44,644 nucleotides of DNA, taken from PMNU01 sp035480575. GTDB lineage: Bacteria > Patescibacteriota > Saccharimonadia > Saccharimonadales > UBA4665. Both the position numbers and the translations under genes were made by a program. The stretch spans positions 1 to 44,644 of the forward strand of contig DATIHR010000026.1 of assembly GCA_035480575.1 (NCBI GenBank). Direction: 5' to 3'. Below the pieces are notes generated by a model. That model worked only from the letters and a program-made list of their open reading frames with translations, did not search any database and was not told the DNA's origin. Of this stretch, positions 32,250-40,725 are shown in pieces (positions within the stretch are counted from its first letter, which is position 1; every line of letters begins with the position of its first letter).

Positions 32250-33362
32250 GTGCCAGAGATATCAGAATACCAGTTGCGTCAGTTTTACCCAACCTTTTTG
32301 CAGCAGGCAGGCCGCGACTTGCAGTTATCTACAATCGAACAGAGGGCGGTTGCTACTGCGGACCCAAAACTATGGGCGTATTGGGCTGTATCCACATTGT
32401 CGGGCGATGAACGCGTTGCTTGCCTAGAGCCAAGCGCGGCTGAAGGGCTGCACCAGCACGCCAGGCAGCTGTTTGCCAGCGAGGCAGACATAAACGGCAA
32501 GCCAGTTTTAGACTTTTCGGGCGGCCAGCTTACACGCCGAGTAGACACGATGTACAATCGAAAAAACGCCACGGTGCAACAACGCTTTGAGCGGGTTAGT
32601 AAAACGTTAGGCGAGTGGACATTTACTGTTGGCGGGGCTGTAGGATACGACAACAAGGAATGGCTCGCGTTCGTTCCGGCCATGCCTCAAGTTGTAGTTA
32701 AGCCTAATAGCCAAGGAGAGCTTGGTGTAGAGTTTAAGGGTCGGCCGCAAAATAGGTTTGCTCTGGATGGGCCGTCTAACACGGTAATAACCCTGGGGCC
32801 AGGGTTAACAGGGGCAGATTTTGCCACCGAGCTTATTGGCAACGCACAGGATGTTCATTTGGTATCCGGCGGTAAAAGTGCGCATTTTTTGAACGGCTAC
32901 ATAAACATGAGGCTTCGGGCAGTACGGGCGGGTATTGTACTCAACCGCCGCGCGGGAACACTGCAGTCCCAATTGCCACCGGGTGTTGACATGCAGCGAG
33001 CCATGTTGCCAGAGGTACATATGTATAGCGACGGTATTGCCGCTACACTCGGCCACTTAAGTACCCAAGAAACAGTCGCCGATGTTGTAGTTATGAGCGC
33101 CGTGCATACAGCCGGCACAGAGGAATGCGCTGCGGGTATTACTGGCGCCCAAAAGCTGCTACGCCCCGGCGGGTTACTTGTTATTAAAGCGCCAGATACG
33201 TCCATAGGCAACGAAGTCGGCATGGACAGGGTAATGCCAGAAGCTACGCGTGCGTTCGGCAGCCCGGCAGCAGCTGGGGAATGCGGCGTATTTGCAGAAC
33301 GCCCCGACCTGCCCGTAGCAGGCGACCGCCCGGCATCGTACGCCATCTTCCGACAGCAGTAG
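32250..33362 (+). CDS. Possible Rossmann-fold methyltransferase-like protein
   Basis: A 370-residue protein starting with GTG. Residues about 175-200 (TVITLGPGLTGADFATELIGNAQDVHLVSG) and 282-315 (DVVVMSAVHTAGTEECAAGITGAQKLLRPGGLLVIKAPD) have the order of a class I SAM-dependent methyltransferase: a glycine-rich loop, an acidic position at strand end, then LxPGGxLVI. The glycine motif is not canonical, and the N-terminal 170 residues are unknown. The methyltransferase reading is inference from pattern only. Confidence 0.7.
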   Translation: MPEISEYQLRQFYPTFLQQAGRDLQLSTIEQRAVATADPKLWAYWAVSTLSGDERVACLEPSAAEGLHQHARQLFASEADINGKPVLDFSGGQLTRRVDTMYNRKNATVQQRFERVSKTLGEWTFTVGGAVGYDNKEWLAFVPAMPQVVVKPNSQGELGVEFKGRPQNRFALDGPSNTVITLGPGLTGADFATELIGNAQDVHLVSGGKSAHFLNGYINMRLRAVRAGIVLNRRAGTLQSQLPPGVDMQRAMLPEVHMYSDGIAATLGHLSTQETVADVVVMSAVHTAGTEECAAGITGAQKLLRPGGLLVIKAPDTSIGNEVGMDRVMPEATRAFGSPAAAGECGVFAERPDLPVAGDRPASYAIFRQQ

Positions 33363-33425
33363 TACCGAACGCAAGGAATATCCTGTATTTTTTCCATTAC
33401 CTTATCATCGCAATCGTCCTTATGC

Positions 33426-33431
33426 TATATT
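33426..33431 (+). promoter_or_regulatory. -10 box of the 33438 operon
   Basis: TATATT with extended TGC, exactly six bases before the ATG. Confidence 0.5.
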
Positions 33432-33437
33432 TTACTC

Positions 33438-34541
33438 ATGGACAACGCCACTGCCGTGTCAACTGCAGCCGAGCAGTTTCCCGAAGATCGGTTACTTGAT
33501 GTCATCATTTATACCGCCTCACTTGTTTCAGATCTTCGGAGTATTGATTCGGAATTAAACATATTGCGTCAAATAACGGCCCGAACTGGGGGCTCGTTTA
33601 ATGATCGTGACAAAGCCGATCTTTATGGCATTCAGCAGAAGCTGGAGCAAACGCTGGTTAATCAAGAACAGTTCCGCACATTTAGCTACGACACACTCCG
33701 CGCCCACATCCTGCGCCATTTTAGCCGGCAGGCAATCGGTAGTGCCCGACGGCTGGCTTGGGCGCTCGTGGGTATCGTAATGGTGGCATTGGTTGTGGCC
33801 TTGGGATTTTTCATGCTTAGTCAGCATCTGCCAAATAATGCCCGAAACGCGGTCAGCCTCAGTTTATTTTATTTGGTACTATACAGCGGATCAGCCGCCT
33901 TACTCGCCAGTGCTCGCAAGGAAGTTGGTAAAGAAGTTCGTCAGGCTTACGGCTACCTTGCTGCAGCCTTGTTCTGTGTTGCGCTGGTGACCCCGATCCA
34001 ACCGCTTATCGGGATATTTATTCCCAAAAGCCCACTTGGCCCCACAATTATGACGGCCACACTTGCTCTCGCCTATATTCCGTTCTACCTTGGCGCCCGA
34101 AAACTGGCCCTGCTAATAGGGGTGCAAAGCCGCTTAACATCATATAGCGTCATCGCGATACTTGTGGTGGGCGCTGCCGCTCTTTATGCGTCGATAGCCC
34201 TCATCACCGCTCCATTTCGCAGCGGCCCGCTAACGACACCATATGTCATTAGCGTGACGATTTCGCATGGGTTGCTTATGCTTAATCTGGCAGTCTCTGC
34301 CTTCCTACTTGCCAAAGCTCATTCACGCATGTCCTTCCTCTATGCCCGGTCAATCAACGCCCTTACGTTGGCGCCCATAGTCAACGTGGCTGTCTGTCTA
34401 TATTTTCTTGTATATTGGTACGCCGGTAATGGTATCGCCACTGATAATCTTTATCTGGACATTGGCGCGGTTGTCTTAACGATAGTAAGCGCGCTATATC
34501 TGCGTGCTGGCTACCTGTTCAAAAGGACTCACCTCAACTAA
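33438..34541 (+). CDS. Multi-pass membrane protein with soluble N-terminal domain
   Basis: A 367-residue protein. Residues 1-105 are soluble and helical (LVSDLRSIDSELNILRQITARTGGSFNDRDKADLYGIQQKLEQTLVNQEQF), then about eight membrane helices follow to the C-terminus, separated by short loops. No transporter or enzyme motif is recognised. It is 14 bases upstream of a hydrolase gene with its own good ribosome-binding site and is presumably in the same transcript, suggesting a joint role at the membrane. Confidence 0.8.
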   Translation: MDNATAVSTAAEQFPEDRLLDVIIYTASLVSDLRSIDSELNILRQITARTGGSFNDRDKADLYGIQQKLEQTLVNQEQFRTFSYDTLRAHILRHFSRQAIGSARRLAWALVGIVMVALVVALGFFMLSQHLPNNARNAVSLSLFYLVLYSGSAALLASARKEVGKEVRQAYGYLAAALFCVALVTPIQPLIGIFIPKSPLGPTIMTATLALAYIPFYLGARKLALLIGVQSRLTSYSVIAILVVGAAALYASIALITAPFRSGPLTTPYVISVTISHGLLMLNLAVSAFLLAKAHSRMSFLYARSINALTLAPIVNVAVCLYFLVYWYAGNGIATDNLYLDIGAVVLTIVSALYLRAGYLFKRTHLN

Positions 34542-34555
34542 TTACGGGAGACTAT

Positions 34556-36043
34556 ATGCGCTTATTTGAATCTTTGCTACTGGGTCTAGTAATACTAGCG
34601 TTTTGTCGGCTTTCCATTCCGTATCTCAGGTCGCTTAGTTGGCTAAAGTTTAGTGTCTTTCTGCCGCTTATTGCAGCGGTATTGCAGTATAGCATCGAAG
34701 GCCCCCGCTGGCAGCTATACCCCGCCTATACCTTCGCGCTGGTGCTTGGTATTATTGGCCTCATACAGCTAGCATACGCTGGTCGCCTCCGGCCGAACTT
34801 GACTGTAAAGATAGGCGGCACCGTAATAGGACTGCTTGTCATCATCATTTCGGTCTCTCTGCTTTTGCTTTTCCCGGTGTTTACTTTCGAGAAGCCCTCT
34901 GGGCCTTATCACATAGGAACGCGTACCTACTTCTGGACTGATGCAAGTCGAGCAGATATCCTGAGTGACAACCCCACCGACACGCGTCAGATTGTGGCGC
35001 AGGTCTGGTATCCTGCCGCCAACACACCTTCACCAGTGCAAGCACCGTATGTCGGTGACGCCACTGCCATTTCAACCGGCTTAACGCGGGACTTTGGCTT
35101 ACCTTCCTTTGTTTTTGACCATTTTAGATACGTAAAAACTCATGCTATTCCCAACGCACCAATCGCTACAGATAAACCGGCTTTTCCAGTGCTCATCTAT
35201 TTGACCGGCTTGGGTGGATTCCGCCAAGCAAGTATGTTCCAAATCGAAGCCCTCGTTTCCCATGGGTATGTCGTTGTAGGCCTCGATCAGCCGTACGTCT
35301 CAATAGCAACAAAACTCGCCAGCGGGCAAATAGTCTACGCACTGCCTCAAGATAAAGCACTACCTGCCATTTACCAAAGCATCAGCCCTTCGAAGAGTGC
35401 GCCCAGCATTAATGGACACTCGCTGCCAGAAGGCGTTATTCCGTATCTCGCGAAAGACGCCACCTTTGCCCTGGACAAAATTACGGCTTTAAATACTGCG
35501 AGCGATAAGAATATTTTGGCGGGGCACCTTGATTTGGACCATACAGGAGTTTTTGGTGTTTCCTTAGGGGCTATGGCAGCCGGCGAAGTTTGTCATGAAG
35601 ACCGGCGCTTTGATGCCTGCCTCATGATGGACGCCGCCATGCCCCAAACCGTAGCAACCTCAGGACTACAACAGCCTAGTCTGTGGCTGACCCGTCCCGT
35701 CGGCGACATGCAAGCCGAGGGCAAGCGGTCTGATAGTTGGACAGATAAAGATACCGAGCTAACACTACCGACCATTCAAAGTGCATTCAACAAATCCGCC
35801 ACTGGCAACGGGTATTATGTCAGCATTGCCGGTATGTTTCATCATAATTTCTTTGACATTCCATCTTGGTCGCCCGCATTAGCTACGGCCGGGCTAGTAG
35901 GGCCCATAAACGCCCAGCGAGGCTTTGACATTATCAACGCCTACTCACTAAGCTTTTTCGACCAAACGCTAAAAGGGCAAAGCCAACCGCTGCTCCTGGA
36001 ATCCTCTCACTCGTATCCCGAGGTCACATTGCAGAAAAGATAG
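34556..36043 (+). CDS. Membrane-anchored alpha/beta hydrolase, PAF-acetylhydrolase-like
   Basis: A 495-residue protein. Residues 1-115 hold about four membrane helices; the rest is an alpha/beta hydrolase outside or at the membrane. FPVLIYLTGLGGFR gives the oxyanion strand, GVSLGAMAAGE the nucleophile elbow (serine of GxSxG), DACLMMDAA the acid strand, and GMFHHNFFD the catalytic histidine, in the order and style of plasma PAF-acetylhydrolase/lipase-like proteins. Such enzymes cut short acyl chains from lipids. GGGAG precedes the ATG. A lipid substrate fits the host-dependent lifestyle inferred for the organism but is not shown. Confidence 0.85.
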   Translation: MRLFESLLLGLVILAFCRLSIPYLRSLSWLKFSVFLPLIAAVLQYSIEGPRWQLYPAYTFALVLGIIGLIQLAYAGRLRPNLTVKIGGTVIGLLVIIISVSLLLLFPVFTFEKPSGPYHIGTRTYFWTDASRADILSDNPTDTRQIVAQVWYPAANTPSPVQAPYVGDATAISTGLTRDFGLPSFVFDHFRYVKTHAIPNAPIATDKPAFPVLIYLTGLGGFRQASMFQIEALVSHGYVVVGLDQPYVSIATKLASGQIVYALPQDKALPAIYQSISPSKSAPSINGHSLPEGVIPYLAKDATFALDKITALNTASDKNILAGHLDLDHTGVFGVSLGAMAAGEVCHEDRRFDACLMMDAAMPQTVATSGLQQPSLWLTRPVGDMQAEGKRSDSWTDKDTELTLPTIQSAFNKSATGNGYYVSIAGMFHHNFFDIPSWSPALATAGLVGPINAQRGFDIINAYSLSFFDQTLKGQSQPLLLESSHSYPEVTLQKR

Positions 36044-36103
36044 AGTTTGATTCCAGAACTGATTGTTCGGGATCTTCTAAGATTATCTGCCTGCTGTCTA
36101 GCC

Positions 36104-37090
36104 CTACAGTTTTTCCATTACCTTAGCACCAATGGCGCGTGCAACTGCGCTGTAGTCTACGCGCAAGTTGCCAAGCTGCGCTTTAGCTTCCATTTGCCGA
36201 CGTATAACGGTAACCATCCCATCCGTGCCTTGGCGTTTATAGTTCGGGTTGTTCCTGGTCTGAATACCCATAACACGCGAGGCAGCAATAATGCCGGGCC
36301 AGGGCCGGTGGTCCTTTGCGCGGGCGCCTTTGCCCTCCCAGGCGCGCACATTGCCTAGGTCTTCGCTGTCGATTATGACAATGCGGTCAGGGTCGTAGCG
36401 GTTGCGCGTGCGTTCGGTTGCGGTGGTCTTTACTTGTACGCCTATCATTTTCTGTTCCGTAAAATCAATTACCAGTAGGTCGGCATTGGCGTTTTTGTCG
36501 CCACTGGTGCTGTGTTCAAACTGTGCTGGCGCCGGCACCACGGTAATAGTGTCATGTTTTTGCGCCCAGTTCAAAAGGGCAATAGTGGCGTCTGTTTCCT
36601 GCATAGCGCCCTCTAGGCGGCATAGTAGGGTACGTACGCTTTCATTTTCGAATGCTTCGGGGCCTTCGTCGTGTAAGTATCTTTCGCGCATGCTGTAATA
36701 CGACAGCCCGTCTAGCGCTAGGTCTGCCTGAGTCATGCTGCTTTCAGTGCGATGCTCGTTGTGCTTCCACTCGCCGGTAATAAGGGGGCGCCACATTTTG
36801 TACATGTGTTGGTTTAAGCCATAAAAGTTAATCTCGTTACGGTAGTGCCACGCTCCGTCTAGTAATTTAGATTCAAGCTCGCCAAAATTTACTACCTCGT
36901 GATACATATTGAGCTCCGCTGCCCGCTCGGCCAGCCCGTCGGGCTTACCGTGTAGGGCGTCGTGTAGCAGTTGGCCGTATCCGTATGAGTACAGCTGTGA
37001 AGCCTGAATTTGTGGATCTTTAGAGCGGTTATATACTTGCGCCGGCGTTAAGTCACGCGGGTAGACCTCTAGGAATTCGGGAATATTCAT
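36104..37090 (-). CDS. Hypothetical protein with PD-(D/E)XK-like core
   Basis: A 328-residue protein. Residues 181-223 have the layout of a restriction-endonuclease-like core: E192, then D204 at the end of a strand (ANADLLVIDF), then Q219-V-K221 in the next strand (MIGVQVKTT). This corresponds to E...D...(E/Q)xK. The N-terminal 170 residues are helical and of unknown family. The start at 37090 follows TACCAT by eight bases; an upstream start at 37153 would read the promoter. It is divergent from the 37161 gene. The nuclease reading is inference and not secure. Confidence 0.7.
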   Translation of the reverse strand: MNIPEFLEVYPRDLTPAQVYNRSKDPQIQASQLYSYGYGQLLHDALHGKPDGLAERAAELNMYHEVVNFGELESKLLDGAWHYRNEINFYGLNQHMYKMWRPLITGEWKHNEHRTESSMTQADLALDGLSYYSMRERYLHDEGPEAFENESVRTLLCRLEGAMQETDATIALLNWAQKHDTITVVPAPAQFEHSTSGDKNANADLLVIDFTEQKMIGVQVKTTATERTRNRYDPDRIVIIDSEDLGNVRAWEGKGARAKDHRPWPGIIAASRVMGIQTRNNPNYKRQGTDGMVTVIRRQMEAKAQLGNLRVDYSAVARAIGAKVMEKL

Positions 37091-37097
37091 AAGTGTG

Positions 37098-37154
37098 TAT
37101 GGTAGCACATCGGCTCTTTGAGTAATATGACGCAAGCCCGAAGGTGTTACCATA
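37098..37154. promoter_or_regulatory. Divergent promoters within an inverted repeat
   Basis: TATGGTAGCAC (37098-37108) and GTGTTACCATA (37144-37154) are inverted copies with one mismatch. Each contains TACCAT on the strand of its gene, seven or eight bases before the start codon (minus 37090, plus 37161). The symmetry suggests one regulator acting on both. Confidence 0.5.
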
Positions 37155-37160
37155 ACTACT

Positions 37161-37718
37161 ATGCAAGCATACGATGCAGTGCGTCAGCACTATAAGCCTA
37201 AAACAATAAAAGTGTTGTTTATTGCGGAGTCGCCACCGCCTGCGCCGGATGTACAAAGCAGCCGGCAGTTTTACTACACGGACCGTGTTCGTCGTGACGA
37301 CCGTTTGTTTGCCAATACCATACGGGCGCTATATCCCGAAGCCGAGAAAACACCGGAGCACGAGTTAGAAGCACGAAAAGAACACTGGCTGCGCCGCTTC
37401 CAGACCGACGGCTACTACATGATAGAGGCGCTGGAAGGTTCGCAGGAGCACGAGGTTACGAAACAGGAGCGCCAGCAGCGAATACATGCAGCATTGCCCG
37501 GGCTACTAGAGCGCGTGCGCGCGCTGGCAACCCACAACACGGCGATTATTCTTATTAAATCTAATGTATACGACGTTGCAAGCCAGCCGCTCCGTGATGC
37601 TGGATTTTTAGTGCTCAACGACGGTTTGGTCGATTACCCCGGCCGTTTTAACCAGCAAGCGTACCGAGAGAAAGTACGGCGCTGTCTTGCACGCCTGTCA
37701 GGCGCTAAGGATCAATGA
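37161..37718 (+). CDS. Hypothetical protein, faintly UDG-superfamily-like
   Basis: A 185-residue protein. The N-terminus IKVLFIAESPPP (residues 16-27) followed by FYYTDR recalls the first strand and loop of some uracil-DNA-glycosylase-superfamily proteins, and the C-terminus has DYPGRFNQQAYREKVRRCL. The catalytic residues of known glycosylases cannot be placed, so this is a hint only. It overlaps the next gene by four bases (ATGA) and is therefore cotranscribed with it. Confidence 0.7.
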   Translation: MQAYDAVRQHYKPKTIKVLFIAESPPPAPDVQSSRQFYYTDRVRRDDRLFANTIRALYPEAEKTPEHELEARKEHWLRRFQTDGYYMIEALEGSQEHEVTKQERQQRIHAALPGLLERVRALATHNTAIILIKSNVYDVASQPLRDAGFLVLNDGLVDYPGRFNQQAYREKVRRCLARLSGAKDQ

Positions 37719-38185
37719 CAAACCCAAACGCTCGCCCGTATGTCGACCCAGTAGAAGCCCATAATTGGCAACTATACGACGTAACCGGAAGGTCCGGGCC
37801 TATTACTGCGCAGCGATGGGACATGTTGCAGCGGCAAGGGCCAGCAGAGCAGGTCGTAGATGGCAGTAGCTATGTATTTGCGCCAAGGCGACCTAAGGGT
37901 CAGCGTTTGGGCACTGCATATAATAGGGCGAGCAAAATAATAACGCCCTGCTTGCGCATTCGGGATTCCGAATCCGATGATTACTCCGCCTTGCGATTAC
38001 GATTTTCAAAGCAGTATGCGGCCTTTAGTAGGTTGGCAATGCATGGGCCGCGTATCCGCTTGTATACTCCTGAAGCGCTAGGTTTGCCGTTGCTTGATGT
38101 TGTAGAGTTAGATGCAAAAACCGGGCCGGCAGTATTTGCCCGCGATTTTGACATTATAACCATCGAAGAACTGACACAGCAGTAG
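37715..38185 (+). CDS. Hypothetical protein
   Basis: A 156-residue, mainly beta-like protein with many Arg and Pro (for example YVFAPRRPKGQRLG). It is translationally coupled to the preceding gene. No family is recognised and no membrane segment is present. Confidence 0.7.
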   Translation: MTNPNARPYVDPVEAHNWQLYDVTGRSGPITAQRWDMLQRQGPAEQVVDGSSYVFAPRRPKGQRLGTAYNRASKIITPCLRIRDSESDDYSALRLRFSKQYAAFSRLAMHGPRIRLYTPEALGLPLLDVVELDAKTGPAVFARDFDIITIEELTQQ

Positions 38186-38250
38186 AGGTAATAAACGTAA
38201 GCAGCTGTTTGCCTCAGCTACACTTAGGTGAGCATACGGATTGTTTCTGG

Positions 38251-38256
38251 TATAAT
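38251..38256 (+). promoter_or_regulatory. -10 box of the 38268 gene
   Basis: Consensus TATAAT with extended TGG, 11 bases before the ATG; a leader of about five bases without a ribosome-binding site. Confidence 0.55.
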
Positions 38257-38267
38257 ACCGTACCTAT

Positions 38268-39251
38268 ATGGAGACGAACGAGAGTATCTGCGCTACTAAT
38301 AATCTATGCATTCGCACAGCCGAACAAGCGCCGCCGTGCGGTAGCGTGCGCGCCCATCTGCCAAATTTGCCGCTTGCCAGGCAATTATGTACTTTTGCTT
38401 TAGACGGCCAGATACAACTAGAAAACAACAACACGGACGATTGGTCGCCAGCGCGCAGGCTTACACGCCAGGGATGGGCACACATCGAGCGCGGTATTTC
38501 ATTACCCGCAGACGATCCAGCAGCCGAAGACTTTTTGTCTGATGCCGCTATTTTAACCGGCCGTGCAGCTGCAATTGCAAAACGTGAGATTGCAGAGACG
38601 GGCAGCCAACATGCTACGGACGCCTATGTAGACACACGGACGTTAGATATATTTTTGCCTGCGTTCGGTGCTTTGTACGATGGCGAACCACTAGGGCCTC
38701 AAGAGTTGGCGGAGCAGCGCATAGCCCTATCTGACCTTATAGAGGAGATAGACGAGTCGTCACTCCCTACTCCTGTCGCGAGAGGATTGCGGCTTAAAGC
38801 GGCAGCGCACTTATTGTTAAGCCGCAGTGCAGCGCACCCAATAACACAGGCTGACATACAGTATTATCCCGCATCCGCGCGCGAGGGGCGTAATCGCGAG
38901 CCGTCTTTTACGGCCACTAATCACGACGGCTATTACATTATGGACGGTACCAAGGTCCCCATAAAGGCGCGCAGTAATGCCGGTAGGAGGGTGAAATACG
39001 ACGAAAGTATTTTATTCCTGCCTTATAACGACTTGGTCACAAAAACTCATAAGAAAATAGCCGACCCGCCAACCCCGCCGCTGGACAGCGTTGTTGACTT
39101 CTCGGTTGATTTGCTCGCCGCCGAAGCGCGTGGTGAAGAACTATACCCTAATGAGATAGAGTGGCTCGACCTAACGACAGAGGCTGTCCACCGTGCTGTA
39201 GTGCGATTTTGCGAGGCTCAGAGCGAGCGTTTTGAAGCGCGTGACTGGTAA
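38268..39251 (+). CDS. Hypothetical protein
   Basis: A 327-residue soluble acidic protein. Features are an N-terminal cysteine-bearing stretch (ICATNNLCIRTAEQAPPCG), a helical middle (LAEQRIALSDLIEEIDESSLPTPVARGLRLKAAAHLLLSRSAA) and a basic loop KVPIKARSNAGRRVKYD near 227-243. No known domain. It is the last of three plus-strand unknowns after the divergent promoter at 37098 but has its own TATAAT. Confidence 0.7.
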   Translation: METNESICATNNLCIRTAEQAPPCGSVRAHLPNLPLARQLCTFALDGQIQLENNNTDDWSPARRLTRQGWAHIERGISLPADDPAAEDFLSDAAILTGRAAAIAKREIAETGSQHATDAYVDTRTLDIFLPAFGALYDGEPLGPQELAEQRIALSDLIEEIDESSLPTPVARGLRLKAAAHLLLSRSAAHPITQADIQYYPASAREGRNREPSFTATNHDGYYIMDGTKVPIKARSNAGRRVKYDESILFLPYNDLVTKTHKKIADPPTPPLDSVVDFSVDLLAAEARGEELYPNEIEWLDLTTEAVHRAVVRFCEAQSERFEARDW

Positions 39252-39260
39252 ACAGCGTTC

Positions 39261-39836
39261 TTATCTGATTCCAAAGTTAAACAATATGCCAATTACCGCT
39301 GCCGCGTACGCCAGTACGCTCATGCCCATCAGGGCAATTTGTACGCGTAGCCATGTATTGTCGGTTGTCGCGTTCAGTTTTGCCATTTTTCGATTAAGCT
39401 GGGCAGTTACTTTGCCCCAATCGTCTATGGGTTCGCCAAGGCGTTCATAATTTTTGGTGTGTGTATTGGCCCAGCGCCGATAGAACCAAATGTTTTTAAA
39501 GTAGTGGATTACGCCGGCGGCAATGGAAGCCATGAGCAATAGCAGGCCCGCCACGATCAGTTTTTTAACAAGATCAGACACCGTGGCAAGACTTTCCTGG
39601 TTGGCGATGACTGCCACGGTTATGGTTAAGAATACAGTACTAATAAGCATGAGTTGTCCGCACAGCGCATTTTCGGTGTCGTTGGCGCCGCGGGTGTTGC
39701 GGTCTGCGCTTTGCAGTTCTATCTCTTGGTAACGCGTAATAACGTCGTCGCTTGGCATGTACACCTTGCGCCTCCTTGGCCTGGGTTTTTGCGGGAATTT
39801 AGGTTTGGGATTGTATCCGTTGTCCGTGTCAGCCAT
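39261..39836 (-). CDS. Small membrane protein, unknown function
   Basis: A 191-residue protein with a Pro/Lys-rich N-terminus (NPKPKFPQKPRPRRRK) and three membrane helices: about residues 62-80, 90-110 and 165-185. The loop between helices two and three is amphipathic (NYERLGEPIDDWGKVTAQLNRKMAKL). ATG 39836 is chosen over 39842 because AAAGGA is then about seven bases upstream. It is convergent with the 38268 gene. Confidence 0.75.
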   Translation of the reverse strand: MADTDNGYNPKPKFPQKPRPRRRKVYMPSDDVITRYQEIELQSADRNTRGANDTENALCGQLMLISTVFLTITVAVIANQESLATVSDLVKKLIVAGLLLLMASIAAGVIHYFKNIWFYRRWANTHTKNYERLGEPIDDWGKVTAQLNRKMAKLNATTDNTWLRVQIALMGMSVLAYAAAVIGILFNFGIR

Positions 39837-39968
39837 ACGCATCCTTTACCGTTACCTTGTCGGTTCCGGCTACACATTAACAGCAGTAGTGTATGGTAGC
39901 AATAGAGCATAAGTACTTTACTGCGATGCCTGGGGCTAATCTTGACTTTATGTTCCTCAATTGTTCAA

Positions 39969-39979
39969 GGGACAGTCCC
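39969..39979. repeat. Short GGGAC-GTCCC palindrome
   Basis: GGGACAGTCCC, five-base arms around one base, lies 14 bases after the stop of the minus-strand GNAT-like gene. No T run follows on either strand, so it is not a normal terminator. Similar strings are frequent in REP-type sequences elsewhere; nothing else is seen in 39843-39992. Confidence 0.35.
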
Positions 39980-39992
39980 CTAATTTCTGAAT

Positions 39993-40592
39993 TTATGTAT
40001 TGTACTTAGGTTGATGCTCTACGTCTTGTTGAGAGCTTTCGAACGATTGTTTGGCTTCGGTGGCTGTTATGGGGCAGTCATTTATGATAGATAGGCCGAC
40101 GGGCATTTCCCACGTGCTTACGTCTACGCCTGCAAGCGATCCGATAACTGTTAGGCCATGGTCAGAATGTCGTTCAAGTGTATCCTCGGGGATGTCGCCC
40201 CATGATTTCATAATGTCTGGCACTGCTGACGGTGGCACTACGTTGCGCTGTTCCTCGGCTCCGTTGTAGATGGTGATTCCATTGGGAAAAAGCCGTTGCA
40301 TTATTTTAATCGAGTGGGGAATAGTACAGTAGGCTTCGACTTGGGCAATGCGTGGTTCTGCGAGAAGCGCATACCGAATGAGTGATTGTGCTAGGCGGGT
40401 TGCAGTGCCTTTGCGCCGGCCGTCATTTGCTGGGGTCGTATATGCATCTACAACCACCAGAGCCGTATTGTTGCGCCAGTAAGATCCCCATTGCCCAATA
40501 ACGCGGCTGTTGTTTGGCGCGTAGGTTACTTCCGCTTGTGTAGTGGCATTTGCATAGCCATATGTTGTTTCGACGCGGATTAATTCGCTCAT
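39993..40592 (-). CDS. GNAT-like protein, paralog of the 31052 gene
   Basis: A 199-residue protein with GNAT-type DAYTTPANDGRRKGTATRLAQSLIRYALL, where RRKGTA fits the acetyl-CoA loop, and the same C-terminal tail as its paralog: WGDIPEDTLERHSDHGLTVIGSLAGVDVSTWEMPVGL. An extra 25 or so residues follow at the end. The frame is open to 40679, but ATG 40592 is used because TATAAT lies nine bases before it and the sequence then starts MSELIRVETT, like MSEIIEVTRT of the paralog. Confidence 0.72.
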   Translation of the reverse strand: MSELIRVETTYGYANATTQAEVTYAPNNSRVIGQWGSYWRNNTALVVVDAYTTPANDGRRKGTATRLAQSLIRYALLAEPRIAQVEAYCTIPHSIKIMQRLFPNGITIYNGAEEQRNVVPPSAVPDIMKSWGDIPEDTLERHSDHGLTVIGSLAGVDVSTWEMPVGLSIINDCPITATEAKQSFESSQQDVEHQPKYNT

Positions 40593-40601
40593 AGTGGACG
40601 T

Positions 40602-40607
40602 ATTATA
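40602..40607 (-). promoter_or_regulatory. -10 box of the 40592 gene
   Basis: Minus-strand TATAAT nine bases before the ATG. Confidence 0.5.
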
Positions 40608-40696
40608 GTTCATCGAAGAATATATGCGCATATATAGACGGTGTTGATTGCAGGGCTGTTGTAAAAGTCTCGTCGTCATGCGGCTAGTTTTTTCGC

Positions 40697-40702
40697 TATA
40701 CT
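40697..40702 (+). promoter_or_regulatory. -10 box of dnaE
   Basis: TATACT about 23 bases before the GTG start; the predicted leader of about 17 bases contains GAGGAGGG. Confidence 0.5.
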
Positions 40703-40725
40703 TTATGTAGACGAGGAGGGATACC

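Noticed and set aside
32785..32803. Palindrome of eight-base arms (ACCCTGG and CCAGGGT) in the 32250 gene
   Set aside because: Short and inside coding sequence; expected by chance at this size.
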